DNA of 64,000 nucleotides from Mercenaria mercenaria (taxonomy: Eukaryota; Mollusca; Bivalvia; Venerida; Veneridae): the NCBI RefSeq assembly GCF_021730395.1, contig NC_069363.1, positions 45,437,001 to 45,501,000 on the forward strand, in the 5' to 3' direction. Shown here one piece after another: positions 10,250 through 22,405 of this stretch. The position numbers and the translations under genes are program-made. The number at the start of each line of letters is the position of its first letter. The stretch's first letter is position 1. The notes below the pieces were generated by a model. That model had not been told where the DNA came from. It saw only the letters and a program-made list of their open reading frames with translations, and ran no database searches.

Positions 10250-11700
10250 TTTGAACTGTATAGATCGACAGTGATGTGTATGATTTGTATTTATAGCAAC
10301 TCTCGACGAAATACAACAAACTGCTACCATAAATTTGACTGTTATATGTATTTATTTTAAATTGATGTATCCAGTCTTCGGAAAATGTCCACGGATGTCG
10401 GTCATGGAAATAGTTTCAAACGCGGAAAATATCGCATACTCGATGAAGTCTTTACTTATTGAACTATAAGGTTCGTTCAATTTTGCTTTCAATTGTGAGA
10501 AAACAAACTCGGCTACATTTATTTATTTATTTACTACATGCAGTATCTTATCGAAATACAACTGAAAGTTTTGTCTCTAGAATCGTGAACGACTGCTTAT
10601 ACCTAGTATGTTTTAAGAGCCTCAAAGTTCTGCCGCAGCTTGTCATTTAGTTCTTGTTACATAGAGAATGGAAGTCTGTGACCATGCACTAGATTCTGTA
10701 ATAAAGAGTTTTATTGTCCAGTCGCCACTCAACGGTTTACATGCAGTCCTCCTGTCATGTGGATTGCTATTTTAGCGCGCCAATTATGACTGATATCACT
10801 CTTAGACTACTGAACATGCTTTCAGGTCACTGTTATATTATAGCAGTCTTGTTCTGTTTTGATGAGTGCGACCGAGTAAGTCGCGGGCAATCTTGGCACA
10901 CTTTTATTTTTAATTTTTGCTTCAAAAATTACTTAATGGTGCAGATAAACACGCAGCTATTTTTCTTTAAACTAGTACGCATTTCCTTTCCTACGTTTGG
11001 TGAGATGTAATCTGTACAAAGTGATGCGGTCATTATAATTATAAGTCCATCTGAGTCTGATTACTACACCCAGTCTTCCAGGTTTCAAGTGGGTTAATAT
11101 AGGTTGTCTAAGATGCTGTGTATTTCGATTTTTCCGAGTTCGACGCCGAGAATTTTCGAAGTTGGACAAGCATGACAGGAAAACTATAGTTATGATTTTA
11201 AACTAACAAAAGCACATGTGACTCTGATTAAATGCATATCATATCGTTTGTGACAGGCAATCTAACAGTGAATAAAGTATAAGCCAGATCGCCTTCTACA
11301 AACTCTGTGAACGTAGAGGTTCAGTCTTAACTATCACAGTAGATAAAATACTTTTACCATATTTTCTTCAAACTGTTATAACAATACAAAGGATCGTCGT
11401 CGATTAGAATTTCATTGGAAACGTTGTCCTCATATGAAAAATTATACATTATTTCTTAGAAAGCCGTCACAAATGATTTACTGCATACAGAAGACATGTG
11501 GTTTGCGATGTCAGGAATACTTTGTCTAAACGGAAAAAAATAGAGATAAAAAAAAAGCTGTTAGTCGAACCATTGTCTAAATCTATTGGGGAGTTCTATG
11601 CCGACTTTTGCGTTATTGCGACTACATGCCCGTGTGATTTCTAGACTTAGAATTGTAGTATCCACAATCCCGATTGTCGTGTGGTCAGGTCGTGACGTGA
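10250..11700. other. Intergenic DNA, nothing recognised
   Basis: Only short unsupported open frames. No repeat family was recognised. Confidence 0.4.
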
Positions 11701-11726
11701 TAAGCCTACAGGAGCCTGTTCTACGG

Positions 11727-11761
11727 ATGGGGGGGTGGGGGGTGGGGGGTGGGGCATGGGT
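11727..11761 (+). other. G-quadruplex-prone G tract
   Basis: Four runs of at least four G separated by single T (GGGGGGGTGGGGGGTGGGGG and onward) meet the usual G4 pattern. There is no adjacent gene to give it a role. Confidence 0.6.
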
Positions 11762-11794
11762 TAGAGCCTTTGCTACCGTCCTTATTATTTATGT

Positions 11795-11945
11795 GATAAT
11801 GTTGGCAGTTTCTTACGGAGGACGGGAGTCTAGTGCTGGTTCTTCCCAGCTAGGAGCGATGGTTAGCTTAACTGCCCATTCGACATAAAGGAAGAACTGT
11901 TAGAAACGGGCGTTAAACCCAAGAGAAAAATAAATAAATAAATTT
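11795..11945 (+). mobile_element. SINE 3' fragment
   Basis: GTTGGCAGTTTCTTACGGAG..., TTAACTGCCCATTCGACAT and the tail GGGCGTTAAACCCAAGAG plus (AAATA)n correspond to the 3' body and tail of the complete SINEs at 24224 and 28208. The tRNA-related head is missing, as in a 5'-truncated retroposed copy. Confidence 0.65.
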
Positions 11946-12559
11946 CCGTTGTGAGTAGGTTTCTTGGCAAGGAAACGTACTTAGTCATGAATCCCGAATC
12001 AAGTTTCAATTCGCTATTAAAGTCAAATAAAGAAGTCCAGCACTTAAGGCTTTTAACTTCATGTACAACGGCAATAGGACCGGAAGTTGATTTGTTGATA
12101 AGTAGGACCTAAATACAGGTTCAATGTACGAAAAAAATCCAGTTAATTCAAGCCTGTCTTCAGAATCGCATGTTTGCTAGATTCTCACGAAACTGTTTAT
12201 TACCTTTATAACTTGAGTAATGTATATAAACAGGGCATTTATGTTTAAATTAAATATTTTATTTTCTAACATGGAAAGTAATGCCAATCAGGCTATGATT
12301 TAGATCCCTGACCAAGCGATGAAAATATACATGTTGTTACATGTGTACTTTTACATGTATAAACACCTAATATAATTTGATTTTTATGCACCCGCTGACT
12401 TAGTGAGGCTAGAATTTTTATCAGCTTGTGACAAGGAAATCGATGGAGATCGGTGACAGTAAAATACTTTTATACGTGAAGTAATTGACATAATGCGACG
12501 TTAACCAACAGCTATCGAATGGGGCAATATCTGTCTGCTGACATTATCTTGTTGGAAGC

Positions 12560-13700
12560 ATTGTACATGCTGAAGCTCAATGTTATAAACCGAGGTCATT
12601 TATCAATCAAAGCGTACCTCCAAGTACATTGATGACGTCTCTGTGAAGGTGGTGACTCTGTGATAAAATCCACCAAAATGTGTTAGGAATCTTGGTGCAG
12701 TATTGACAACAGTATGGATAAGGAACAAAAGTCAACTCTGTGTGCCGGGCTTGGAATATGCACAACTACGCAGAATAGGTAACATCAGACGGTATTTACC
12801 AGTGATGCCACAAAGCCCTTATCACACAGCCTGGTTACTTCACGGTTAGATTAGACTACTGTAAATGCCTTGTAAGTGGTATTCCAAACAGCACACTTAA
12901 CAAGTTGCAACTTGTCCAGATCACGGCAGCTCGCGTCATCACTAAGGACGGCCCCGTTTCACAATCATATAACACCGGTTCTGAAGGAGCTCCATTGGAT
13001 GCCAGTGAAATACAGGGTGCAGTAAAAGGTTCTGACCCACACCTTTAATTGCGTGAGGTCCAATTTTTTCAGATCAGTCTAGGACAAATTCAAGCACACG
13101 ACCCTATCCTTTTTATTTGCTGAATTTTCTAGGATATTTGAAGTATGAAAAAATCAGAGAGAGTTTAATCATATTCTACATTGTAGAAAATTTCGACCAA
13201 ATTCGTGCAAGAACTACCTTAAAGGCTTTACACAATCCGTCCCTGTCTATATTTGGAATATGTATTAGAAGTGTGTAAAACCGGTCAGTAACCTAAGATC
13301 ACCAAGTCCACGCTGTAACTGGTTATGCCGAAAACAAAACCATGATGTATGGGCAATCGCAGCTTTTCGTCACCGCTCATAGCTTTGGAACTCCCTTCCG
13401 TCAAGATCGGGGAAGCTTAACACGGCTAGCTGCTTTCAAAAGCCTGCTTAAAAACCCCACTTTTCAGCGTAGAACAGTATTTTATCCTAGGGTCACTTAA
13501 ATACTTTTAAATATGTATGTGTATTTGTCTTGTTTTATCTATATGTTTTACATTGAATTTCATGATTTTTGTTAATGTGGAGTACATTATTTTTGTATGC
13601 GTATTTGTTTGTATTGTTTGCAATTTATTCTGTAAAGCACGTTTGAACGTGTACATGTGCATGAAAAGAGTGCTATATAATAATAATAATAATAATAATA
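12560..13700 (+). pseudogene. CR1/L2-like LINE, 3' fragment
   Basis: Broken frames give the C-terminal reverse-transcriptase region of CR1/L2-type LINEs: VRNLGAVLD/SMDKEQ-like text near 12690, then SRLDYCKCLVSGIPNSTLNK, LQLVQITAARVIT, an LHWLPVKYRVQYK-like block near 13000 and LWNSLP / FKSLLKT near 13390-13460. The 3' UTR ends in AGAGTGCTATA followed by (TAA)n at 13677-13700, typical of this clade's short tandem tail. Several stops and shifts show it is long dead, and the 5' part is missing. Confidence 0.8.
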
Positions 13701-13739
13701 TCTATGTTATGCTAAATAGTGTCTTCATATAGTGTCTTG

Positions 13740-15020
13740 GTGGGAGAAAAAAAAATTTGCAGGGTCTATTAACAGGGCTTCAGTTCTATAAAAGATTATC
13801 ATAAATGAACGTTTATTAATGCTTAGGCCAAAAAAATTGTATTTGTTTTCAGTCTCCATGAAAAAAAAGATTGAGGTAGGTAGGTAGGATTTTTTTATCG
13901 AAGGACAGGACACCGAACAAAATTCTCAATTTTTAACTAACGCAATTGCGGCAATATGATGTAGACAACGAGGGAGACTTCTTTAAAGAAAAAGTAAACA
14001 TGCTGTCTGTTTCTGCTTGCAAAAAAATCCTATAGAATTATCTGGAAATAAAGACAATTTGAAACTTGGAACATGTTGTCTGGGACCTTTGCTGAATTCC
14101 ATTACAAATACAATATCCTGATTTCAGGAGGTGTTTTATAGGAAAAATGGCCTCTTGATGTTCCTGTGGCACTATTAAAACTGAACTCGACTCTTGACAG
14201 CCAGAAAAATATTGATCACTAGGTGGCGTTTGACATTTGCATGTTACCACGGTTCGTAGATGAACAGACTGAATAAACCTGGTTCGCAATATTGTATTGT
14301 GACTACATCTTTAGTTCCAGACGATTGTCTTTGTGTGCTGACTACATTTAAGCAATTATTGACATCTATTAACAGCCAAAATACTATAAAATAAACCAGA
14401 TACCGAAAATGTTTTCAAATATAATGCCAGAAAAACTATAATTTCAAATGTTATACGTGTGTATTTAGAATTCATACACTATAAAGGCAATGTTTATAAA
14501 AGAACAGCTGTTGCATATTATCTACATTTTCATTAAACTGGTTATAGTCTATTATTGTTATGCTAGGCGGGTGAAAAAATAAAATACAGACAGGAAAATT
14601 AAAATCCTGTTTATTCAAAAAATATGTTTTATAGAAGGATTGAATGGAAACATGTCTTGTCAAGTTTTAACACATGCATCTATAAGTGTTTGTATAATTT
14701 TCAGCTTGAAAAACCAGAATTTTGCTATATATATGGAATCAATTGACAACTGGCGTTTCATATAAAAATGGTTATTTATTTTAAAAGTTCTTAACCGTTT
14801 TAAATTTTTACCCATCTAGAAGAGGTTTAGGCATAGTCACTAATAAAACGAAGTAAAAATGCACATAATTCTCTTTATACAGTTAAATACTCTTGTATAA
14901 TATTATTACAGAGCCGATTAATCATGGTGTCTTGTTTAAAGTGGCATTATGCGCATCTTACTGTTTTTGCGATTGTTTTTAAATTAGTCACTTAGTGTTT
15001 TTAAAAAAAATTCAAGTTAT
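13740..15020. other. AT-rich intergenic DNA
   Basis: No gene or repeat could be supported in this stretch. Confidence 0.4.
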
Positions 15021-15026
15021 TAAATA

Positions 15027-15889
15027 TACACTCAACAAAATTCTTAATCGGTCAGATTTTATTGTACTTACTATTTTTGTTAATAATGCATGTATTTACA
15101 CCGAAATTTCATTACCGACATTTTAAATAGGTCCTGCAGTATTATTGATTTTTTTTGAAGACTAACGCCAAAGTAACCACATTAGGCGTTTTGACCAATT
15201 TAGACGTGATAATGAACATTTTGACATGACTGATCGGAAAGTCCTACCGAAAAAAACACATATCATCCGTGAAACTGCACAAGAGCAACGCGCCCGGGCA
15301 GTCGGACTCGGAATTATACATCAAAATTCAAAATCGGTCACTTCAATGAATTGTACTGTGGATTGGATTTCGCCAGTAAGAGCGCGAATGGTAGATAAAC
15401 AACGTTTCAGGTTCTTGTAAACGGAACTAAGGTTACAAATGGAAATTAACCATCAAAAGTAACAGCTACAAACAAATTACATCAAATATTTTTTGGAAAT
15501 GCAACAATAATTACACACGTCGTAAATGTAAGTCCCGGCTAGGCCACATTCCGACAGCTCGCTGTTCAGCGTGTTGATAAAAAAAAAAATTTTATTGTCA
15601 ATTTCACCATGATATGTGTTTTTCTAGTTGAACTTTTGTCAAAAATGCAAAGTGTTAACGAACACCTGCATTGTGGTGCCACATGCCCTGCACGTGCAAT
15701 CAGCTATCCAGTATTAGGCAAACGTCTTAATGCGGTTACTTTCTTGGTGAGTCGGTCAAAAATAAATTTAATAAGCTGCAGTACCTATTCAAATGTCGGC
15801 ATGTCGAAATTTCGTTGTAAATACATGCTTTATTAAAAAACCGTAATAGAAAATATTTAAACTGACGATAGGAATTTTGTTTGAGGGTA
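15027..15889. mobile_element. DNA element with long terminal inverted repeats, TA-flanked
   Basis: The left end (TACACTCAACAAAATTCTTA) is the diverged reverse complement of the right end (GGAATTTTGTTTGAGGGTA). The similarity continues inward for about 150-170 bp; for example GAAATTTCGGTGTAAATACATGC in the left arm's complement parallels GAAATTTCGTTGTAAATACATGC at the right. TA lies at both ends, as for Tc1/mariner insertion. The interior has only a 64-codon frame (15226-15420) with no clear transposase motif. Probably an internally deleted, old Tc1/mariner-superfamily copy. Confidence 0.6.
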
Positions 15890-17390
15890 GATTAAACACT
15901 CCCACAAAAAGCAGAACTGAAAGGCCATTCTGTCCCCTGCAGACAACAACCAATTAAAGCAGAGAACCAAAATTACAATAAAGTGATGTATTTTATTCTG
16001 TTCTTGGAATGTGCTGATGTCATCCAAGTCCTTACCAGTTTCACTTGAGGTGGGTGAAATCAAAGGCAAAGCAAAATCTCTTCTCTGGTGGAATTTGTTC
16101 CCAGTGACCCCCGGATCTTAGAGTCCGCTTGCTCTACCACTGCTACATTGAGACCAGGGAGTCCAATTTGTGGGTGACTCATACAAGTCATGTGCGAAAA
16201 ATGTCACCCAACAATGATTTGGACGGCACAACAAAATTTGTAATATTATGGGTACATATAGTATTAGAAAACAATGGCAAAATCTTTGTGCCTGGACAGA
16301 CTTCTGGAAAGTCATTGTCCTGACCGAAGTTTTTTGCACTAGGTCCTGCGATTTCTCAAACAATGCTGGACAGTTGTTTTTATATCCGACAGCTTTGTGA
16401 ATAGAAATATTTTTATAAAAAGACGGAAATACGTATCCAGTCGTACCATGTCAGTCTTTTCAGGATAATTTCCAATATGGTTTTGTCATAAATGCCTCCA
16501 CAACTTCACATTTGTAGTGTTTACATTTATTAAAAGGAGCTCTTTTTAGGAAAACCAAAAAGGGAGAACGACTTTTCTGACAGGATAATTTTTTCGTTTG
16601 GACTGGCAATATTTTTGGCTTTGTCGGTCCGAATGACCAGTTAGAAATTTTTGTAAACTTTTAAGAAGTCTGCGGGAATTTCAATTTTCACTGCGTCAGG
16701 CTTTGGCATGCAGTGATATACAAATCCTCCGGTGTATTATTAAAGACAAAAATATTTTACATCAAGATTCACAACGAAATTTATACCTTCAACTTTGTAA
16801 CCTCTTGTTTCTTGACCACTTCTGCCTGTCGTGCGGGAGGTCTTTAGACACTTTCGGACCACCAATTCATGTGCAATTTTTTCCTCCAAATGATTAGTTT
16901 GAATTATGTCAGACAGACGGACAGTGCTCAAAAATGTTCTTAAAACGTTTAGTTCTTTCACCAAACCTTTGTATGCATATTTGCGAAATGGCGGGGAAAA
17001 TATTTTTGAATATATTAACACGTATAATGGCAGTACAACACGAGTCTCGGACTCTCAATTTATACAATCCATTTGACCCGTACAGATTTTAACCAAGGTG
17101 AAATATTTATGTACATCCACATCCGGGACTGGTATTTGATAAAGACTGTGACAACGTTCATACCAAGACGAAAGGGAGACAACCGAGAAACCCTTGTGTA
17201 ATTTGTGACAAAGGATTAATTAGTCTTAGTATAGCTATCAGCTGTGAGTTTTGTGAAAATTTGATATATATTTATATCTGGTGAGCAGTATGAAAACCCC
17301 AGTGGCAGTTTAAGTTTTTGTGTCAGAAATGAAGTTTTGTGTATTTACCATTTAACCAAATAGACTCGGGGCGTTGCATTTTTCATGTGA
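15890..17390. other. Intergenic DNA with a weak tRNA-like segment
   Basis: Mostly unrecognised. On the minus strand around 16080-16150, GTAGCAGTGGTAGAGCAAG (A-box-like), GCGGACTCTAAGATCC and CACTGGGAACAAATTCCACC look like a degenerate tRNA (Gln-like) head, perhaps of a SINE. It is not a credible functional tRNA. Confidence 0.35.
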
Positions 17391-17394
17391 AAAT

Positions 17395-17575
17395 GTCATC
17401 CAGTTTGCTTATAGAAGGTCGGTGGTTCTACCCAGGTGCCCGCTTAAGATGAAATAAGGCAAGGAGGGGCATCTGGGGTTTTCCTCCACTATCAAAGCTG
17501 GAAAGTCGCCATATGACCTAAAATTATGTCAGTGTGACGTTAAATCCAAAACCAAAAATAACCAAACAGAATATA
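17395..17575 (+). mobile_element. SINE-like 3' fragment
   Basis: GGTGGTTCTACCCAGGTGCC, GGGCATCTGGGGTTTTCCTC, AAAGCTGGAAAGTCGCCATA and the tail GTGTGACGTTAAATCC-AAAACC-AAAAATAACC have the layout of a mollusc SINE body, with a CGTTAAAYCC-type tail shared with the other SINEs here. The head is missing. Confidence 0.55.
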
Positions 17576-17803
17576 GTTTAGCTTAGAGTATGATAATCAT
17601 ACTGAATACTATATACATATCAGCATTTTTTTTACATATGACAGTTTTAAGAAGATAGGACTGTACTTTATATTGTTTCACACCTATATATTTTTAACCA
17701 ATTGGAAGCTTTCCTGTCTATCATGCAATACAATAGAAACCAATATTGTACCGCATTTACATTTTCTTCTGTATAGCAACATCCGAAATCTACAATCTAC
17801 AAA

Positions 17804-17862
17804 CTCCATATTTTTTCATATTGGACTCCAGTCCCAAAAATCCATATTTTTTCATATTGGAC
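17804..17862 (+). repeat. Short direct repeat, 36-bp period
   Basis: TCCATATTTTTTCATATTGG plus AC occurs at 17805 and 17841, with different short spacers after each copy. Confidence 0.85.
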
Positions 17863-18231
17863 GGGACAACTCTTCCGATTCCTTTCAAGGAGACATTTTG
17901 AATTACTTCCCTTGTATATACCGATAGAAGTAAAATTAAAAAGAAATGCGATAACTTTCTTATTTTTGAACAAAACATGTAAGTGTATGCACTCAGCTTT
18001 TTAGTTAGAACGTTTCCTATCCAATAATTTTGGTTTCGGTCCAAGATTTCATTAAAAGTTGTTTTCGAATTTTTTGGCACTGGGAATAAATATCATAGAT
18101 CTACGTGTTATCAGAGAAGAACTTATTAAACAAATGTGTGTAGTTGATTGTGAGTTAAAATGCGTGAATTTTTGTTTTTACATTTATGTTTTTTATGGTG
18201 TGAAATAAAGAGGTAATGTAACAATGTGGAG

Positions 18232-18607
18232 TACAATACTGAATTCTATTGGACTCGTACACAGCAGGAATTACCCACATTTGGACTCGGTATTCGCCTC
18301 GTCCAAATATAGATTATTACTGCTGTATACCCGTCCACTAGAATTCAGCATTGTAAAGGAAAAAAGCCGGAAAATGTCCAGTATGAGAAAGAATGGACTA
18401 ATCCACTGGCGCCAGACTAGAAAGAAAATGCCTCTGTACAGGTTATAACCTACCCCTAGGTATTCTATAATACCTAGGGGGTTGGTATAACATGTACAGA
18501 GGCATTTTCTTTCTGTTCTGGTGCCAGTGGACAAATCCAGGCGCAAGGCGCCGAAATTGTCCATTCTTTTACATAATGGATAGTTTGAGGCTTTTCTCTG
18601 ACTTAAA
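18232..18607. repeat. Two adjacent large hairpins
   Basis: Hairpin 1: 18232-18266 (ACAATACTGAATTCTATTGG...) pairs with 18320-18354 and encloses a smaller stem ATTTGGAC/GTCCAAAT. Hairpin 2 begins right after: 18391-18464 pairs with 18469-18567 (GCCTCTGTACA, GGTTATAAC and CCCCTAGGTATT arms), with weaker pairing out to about 18355/18607. No coding potential; likely a fold-back type MITE. Confidence 0.75.
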
Positions 18608-18619
18608 ACATGGTCCTCA

Positions 18620-19040
18620 CGAAAAAGTCAAGATTGTCGTGATATTGTATAATTTCTCTAATATTTTCCTCTTTAAGGCAAATACAATTTATTGATTTGT
18701 GTCTCTACTTAACTAAAAACAAGTCAAACGGAGTTAGAGTTACATTGCATATAAAGATATATTGCAATTAAAAGAGTTTTAAACATTAATGATATTCAGT
18801 GCTGATTCATGGAAAAGTTTTAAATAGGCCTTGTTTTGTTATATTTGCATGTTTTGAAATACATTTACAACACTAAAATTTAACTTGGCCTTATGATATG
18901 TACATGAATAACTGTCCACGTTTTTTTCGTGCTGAATTTGCAGTTTTATTTTATATCGAGTAATTTGATTCAAAGACGGGTCCAGGTGAACAGGTGAAGA
19001 CATTCTAAAATGTATGTATATATTTTTCAAATTTTACTCA
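18620..19040. other. AT-rich intergenic DNA
   Basis: Nothing recognised. Confidence 0.4.
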
Positions 19041-19047
19041 GCATTTT

Positions 19048-21146
19048 TAGCTCGACTATTCGAAGAATAAGTAGTGCTATCCTACTCACCACGGCGTCGG
19101 CGTCACACTTTGGTTAAGTTTTTCGTACCGGTCCACATTTTGACAAAGTCTTTTGAGGTAAAGCTTTGAAACTTGCAGCACTTGTTTACCATCACCATGA
19201 CCAGTTATAGGCAAGAGCACATAACTCCATCAAGGATTTTGGCTGAATTATGGCCCCTTTTGACTTAGAAATCATGGTTAAGGTTCATCAAAAGTGTTTG
19301 GAGACCATCACCCCTCAGGTGAATTTTGATTTTGGAAATGTATTCCTCAAAGACCGTTACTATTTATTATAAATACACTGAATTGTTTAGAGGAAGTAGG
19401 GAATACATTATACAAAGGTAAGCTACTTTAAGAATAAGTATTTTGTGTAAAATTACATGTACTCCTATCGTCACAGTTCTATTTTGTAGAAAATATCAAA
19501 CTTCTTTTTCAAAAGTATTTTTTCTTTAAATATGTTTTGTTTGTGTCTGTAACATATTTATCTAGGTACTCCCAGTGTTGAAATACAGTTAACTTACATA
19601 TTTTCTGAAATATATGAGTTTTTTGTCATTTTGACAGCTCTACTTTCACTTTCGTTTTGCAATTTTTGCAACGTTTTGAAATGTGCATGTATCGTAACAA
19701 TTTTAACACTGGGAATACCTGGAGAAATATGTTAGGCACACAATAAGTATAGACCTAATGTCAAAATAGTTTTGAAAAAGAAGTTTGATATTTTTTTACA
19801 AAACAGAATGTGGACAAGCAAAGTACATGTGATATAAGAGAAATTTTATTATACCGAACAAAACAACCTCTCTTGAAAGACATTTCTACTCTTTCTGAAC
19901 AGTTTGGTATACAATTTATGAAAAACAAAGGCTTATGAGGCCTAAAGACAGAAAGCGAAAATTCACCCGAGGGGTAGTCTCAAACAATTCACATGAACCT
20001 TAAGTTTTTCGTACCAGTTCATATTTTGACGAAGTCTTCTGAGATAAAGCTTTGAAACTTTCAACACTTGTTTACCATCACCATGTCTAGTTATAGGCAA
20101 GAGAACATAACTCCATCAAGGATTTTGGCTGAATTATGGCCCCTTTCGACTTAAAAATCTCGGTTAAGTTTTTCGTACCAGTTCATATTTTGACAAAGTC
20201 TTTTTAGATAAAGCTTTGAAACTTTCAACACTTGTTTACCATCACCATGTTCAGTTATAGGCAAGAGAACATAACTCCATCAAGGATTTTGGCTGAATTA
20301 TGGCCCGTTATGACTTAGAAATCTGGGTTAAGTTTTTCGTACCAGTTCATATTTTGACAAAGTCTTTTGAGATAAAGCTTTGCAACTTTCAACACTTGTT
20401 TACCATCACCATGTTCAGTTATAGGCAAGAGAACATAACTCCATCAAGGATTTTGGCTGAGTTATGGCCCGTTATGACTTAGAAGTCTGGGTTAAGTTTT
20501 TCGTACCAGTTCATATTTTGACAAAGTCTTTTGAGATAAAGCTTTGAAACTTTCAACACCTGTTTACCATCACCATGTCCAGTTATAGGCAAGAGTACAT
20601 AACTCCATCAAGGATTTTGGCTGAATTATGGCCCCTTTTGACCTAGAAATCTGGGTTAAGTTTTTCGTACCAGTTAATATTTTGTGTAAAGTGTTTGACA
20701 TATGGCTTTGAAACTTTTATCGCTTGTTCAGTATAATAGTCTCTATCTGTAGGAAAGAGTACATAACTCTGTCTTCTATTTTGGCTGAATTATGGCCCTT
20801 TTTGAACTTGGAAATTTGTTCGGTTTTCATACAAGTCCATGTTTTGTCAAAACTATTTGACATATTGCTTTTAAACTTTGAACACTTGTTTATCATCATG
20901 ATTTCAATCTGTAGGCAAGAGTACATAACTCTGACAACGTTTTTGGCTGAATTATGGCCCTTTTTGGACTTTGAAATTGGTTCACACATTACCATTTAGT
21001 GCAAGACTTATCGAAATCCACAAATACAAGAACATTGTTTGTCTATTTGTTTTTCTTTTGTGTGAATATCTGTGGTAATATTCTGAGCCCATTCTTCAAT
21101 CAATTCTTCGAATAGTCGAGCGCGCTGTCATCCGACAGCTCTTGTT
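19048..21146 (+). mobile_element. Helentron-like non-autonomous element (HINE/pearl type)
   Basis: The 5' end TTTAGCTCGACTATTCGAAG contains GCTCGACTATTCGAAGAAT. Its exact 19-bp inverted copy ATTCTTCGAATAGTCGAGC lies just inside the 3' end. Then comes a perfect hairpin GCTGTC-ATCC-GACAGC (21124-21139) and TCTTGTT. Between them, after CGGCGTCGGCGTC, are tandem units of about 163 bp starting GGTTAAGTTTTTCGTACC (near 20003, 20165, 20327, 20490, 20653), each with CATAACTCCATCAAGGATTT and GGCTGAATTATGGCC. Sub-terminal inverted repeats, internal tandem array, 3' hairpin and T-rich end match Helentron-associated elements; assignment is inferred. A TTAA-flanked insertion splits it (19282-19999). Confidence 0.75.
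19282..19999. mobile_element. 718-bp near-palindromic element with TTAA target duplication
   Basis: TTAA at 19278-19281 and 20000-20003 flank an element whose ends are GGTTCATCAAAAGTG... and ...CAATTCACATGAACC. Inverted similarity covers almost the whole length: CCCCTCAGGTGAATTTT near 19313 pairs near 19965, TCAAACTTCTTTTTCAAAAG near 19497 pairs near 19780, and ACTCCCAGTGTTGAAA near 19568 pairs near 19705. TTAA is the piggyBac-superfamily target. No transposase frame. Removing it restores a normal host tandem unit (GGTTAAGTTTTTCG). Confidence 0.8.
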
Positions 21147-21259
21147 AATCAAACAATGAAACAGATATGCAAAGAAAATTTTTATTTTCTCAATAAGTAT
21201 TAAGTTATGAAAATAAAATTTAATTCAGTTTCTTTTCATTTCTGCTTTTGGAACTCGTT

Positions 21260-22405
21260 TTAGCTCACCTGAGCCAAAGGCTCAAGGTGAGCTTTTGTGA
21301 CCGCTTGATGTCCGGCGTCTGTCGTGCGTTGTCCGTCGTTCGTCGTCCGTCGTCCGTCAGTCAACATTTTCTAAAATCATCTTCTTCAAAACAACTAGTA
21401 GATTCAACCACCACGTTTTAGCTCACCTGTCCCGTAGTGACAATGTAAGCTTTTGTGGTCGCCCTTCGTCCGTCGGCGTCCGTCCGTCCACTATTTCTTG
21501 TGAACACGATAGAGACCACATTTTGCAATTGATTTTAATCAAATTTGCACACAAATTGTATTGGCATAATATCTCGGATCCTTTCAAAACCGATCCCGTC
21601 ATGGGTTCTAGAGTTACGGCCCCTTAAAGGACAAAACTTTGCTATTTTAGCGTTTGCAGCCATATAGAGACTTCATTTATGGTTTGATTTGATACAAACT
21701 GACAAAATTGCAAAATATCCTTAACAACAATAGATCTTGGATTCCATGATGTGTCGATCAGATCCATTCATAGGTTCCGGACTTACAGCCCTGATTGACC
21801 CCTGAAATAGCCAAAATTTAATAATATTTACCTTGTGAACACGATAGAGGTGAAATTTTACATTTGATTTTAACCACACTTACACACAACTTAAGTCATA
21901 AAAAAATCTCGGTTTCTTTCGAAAACTAGCTAGATTCCATTGTGGGTTCTTGAGTTACTGCCCCTGAAAGGGATAAAATTTTCTATTTTGGCCATTTCAG
22001 CCATATAGAGGTTTCATTTATGCTTTGATTTGATACAAACTTGTACAGGTTGCTTGTCTTGATGGTTTCTAGTTCGAAGCTGTGTCATGTGGGATAAAAA
22101 AAACTAGGTCACCAGGTCAGATCAAATCAAAAGCTTGTTAACACCCTAGAGCCAAAATTTTTAATCCTGTCTTTATAAAACTTGGTCAAAATGTTTATCT
22201 TGATGATTCCTATGCCAAGTTTGAAACTGGATTATGTGGGGTCAAAAACTAGTAACCCGGTCAAATCACAAGAAAAGCTTGTTAACACTCTTGAGGCCAC
22301 ACTTATGACCCTATCTTCATGAAACTTGGTCAGAATGTTTATCTTGATGATTTCAAGGCCAAGGTTAACAGGTGAGCGATATAGGGTCATCGTGACCCTC
22401 TTGTT
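21260..22405 (+). mobile_element. Helentron-like element, AGCTCACC family, composite
   Basis: Starts TTTTAGCTCACCTGAGCC with an immediate hairpin (GAGCC-AAA-GGCTC), then GTCCGTCGTTCGTCGTCCGT. A second start (TTTTAGCTCACCTGTCCC) lies at 21417, so one element begins inside another. Units of about 170 bp (GAACACGATAGAGACC, GTTACGGCCCCT) change near 22090 to the GAAACTTGGTCAAAATG family. It ends GGTGAGCGATAT, a hairpin AGGGTCA-TCG-TGACCCT (22383-22399) and CTTGTT. Confidence 0.7.

Noticed and set aside
11586-11888. 100-codon plus-strand frame
   Set aside because: It crosses a G-rich simple tract and the beginning of a SINE tail, with no domain or splice support.
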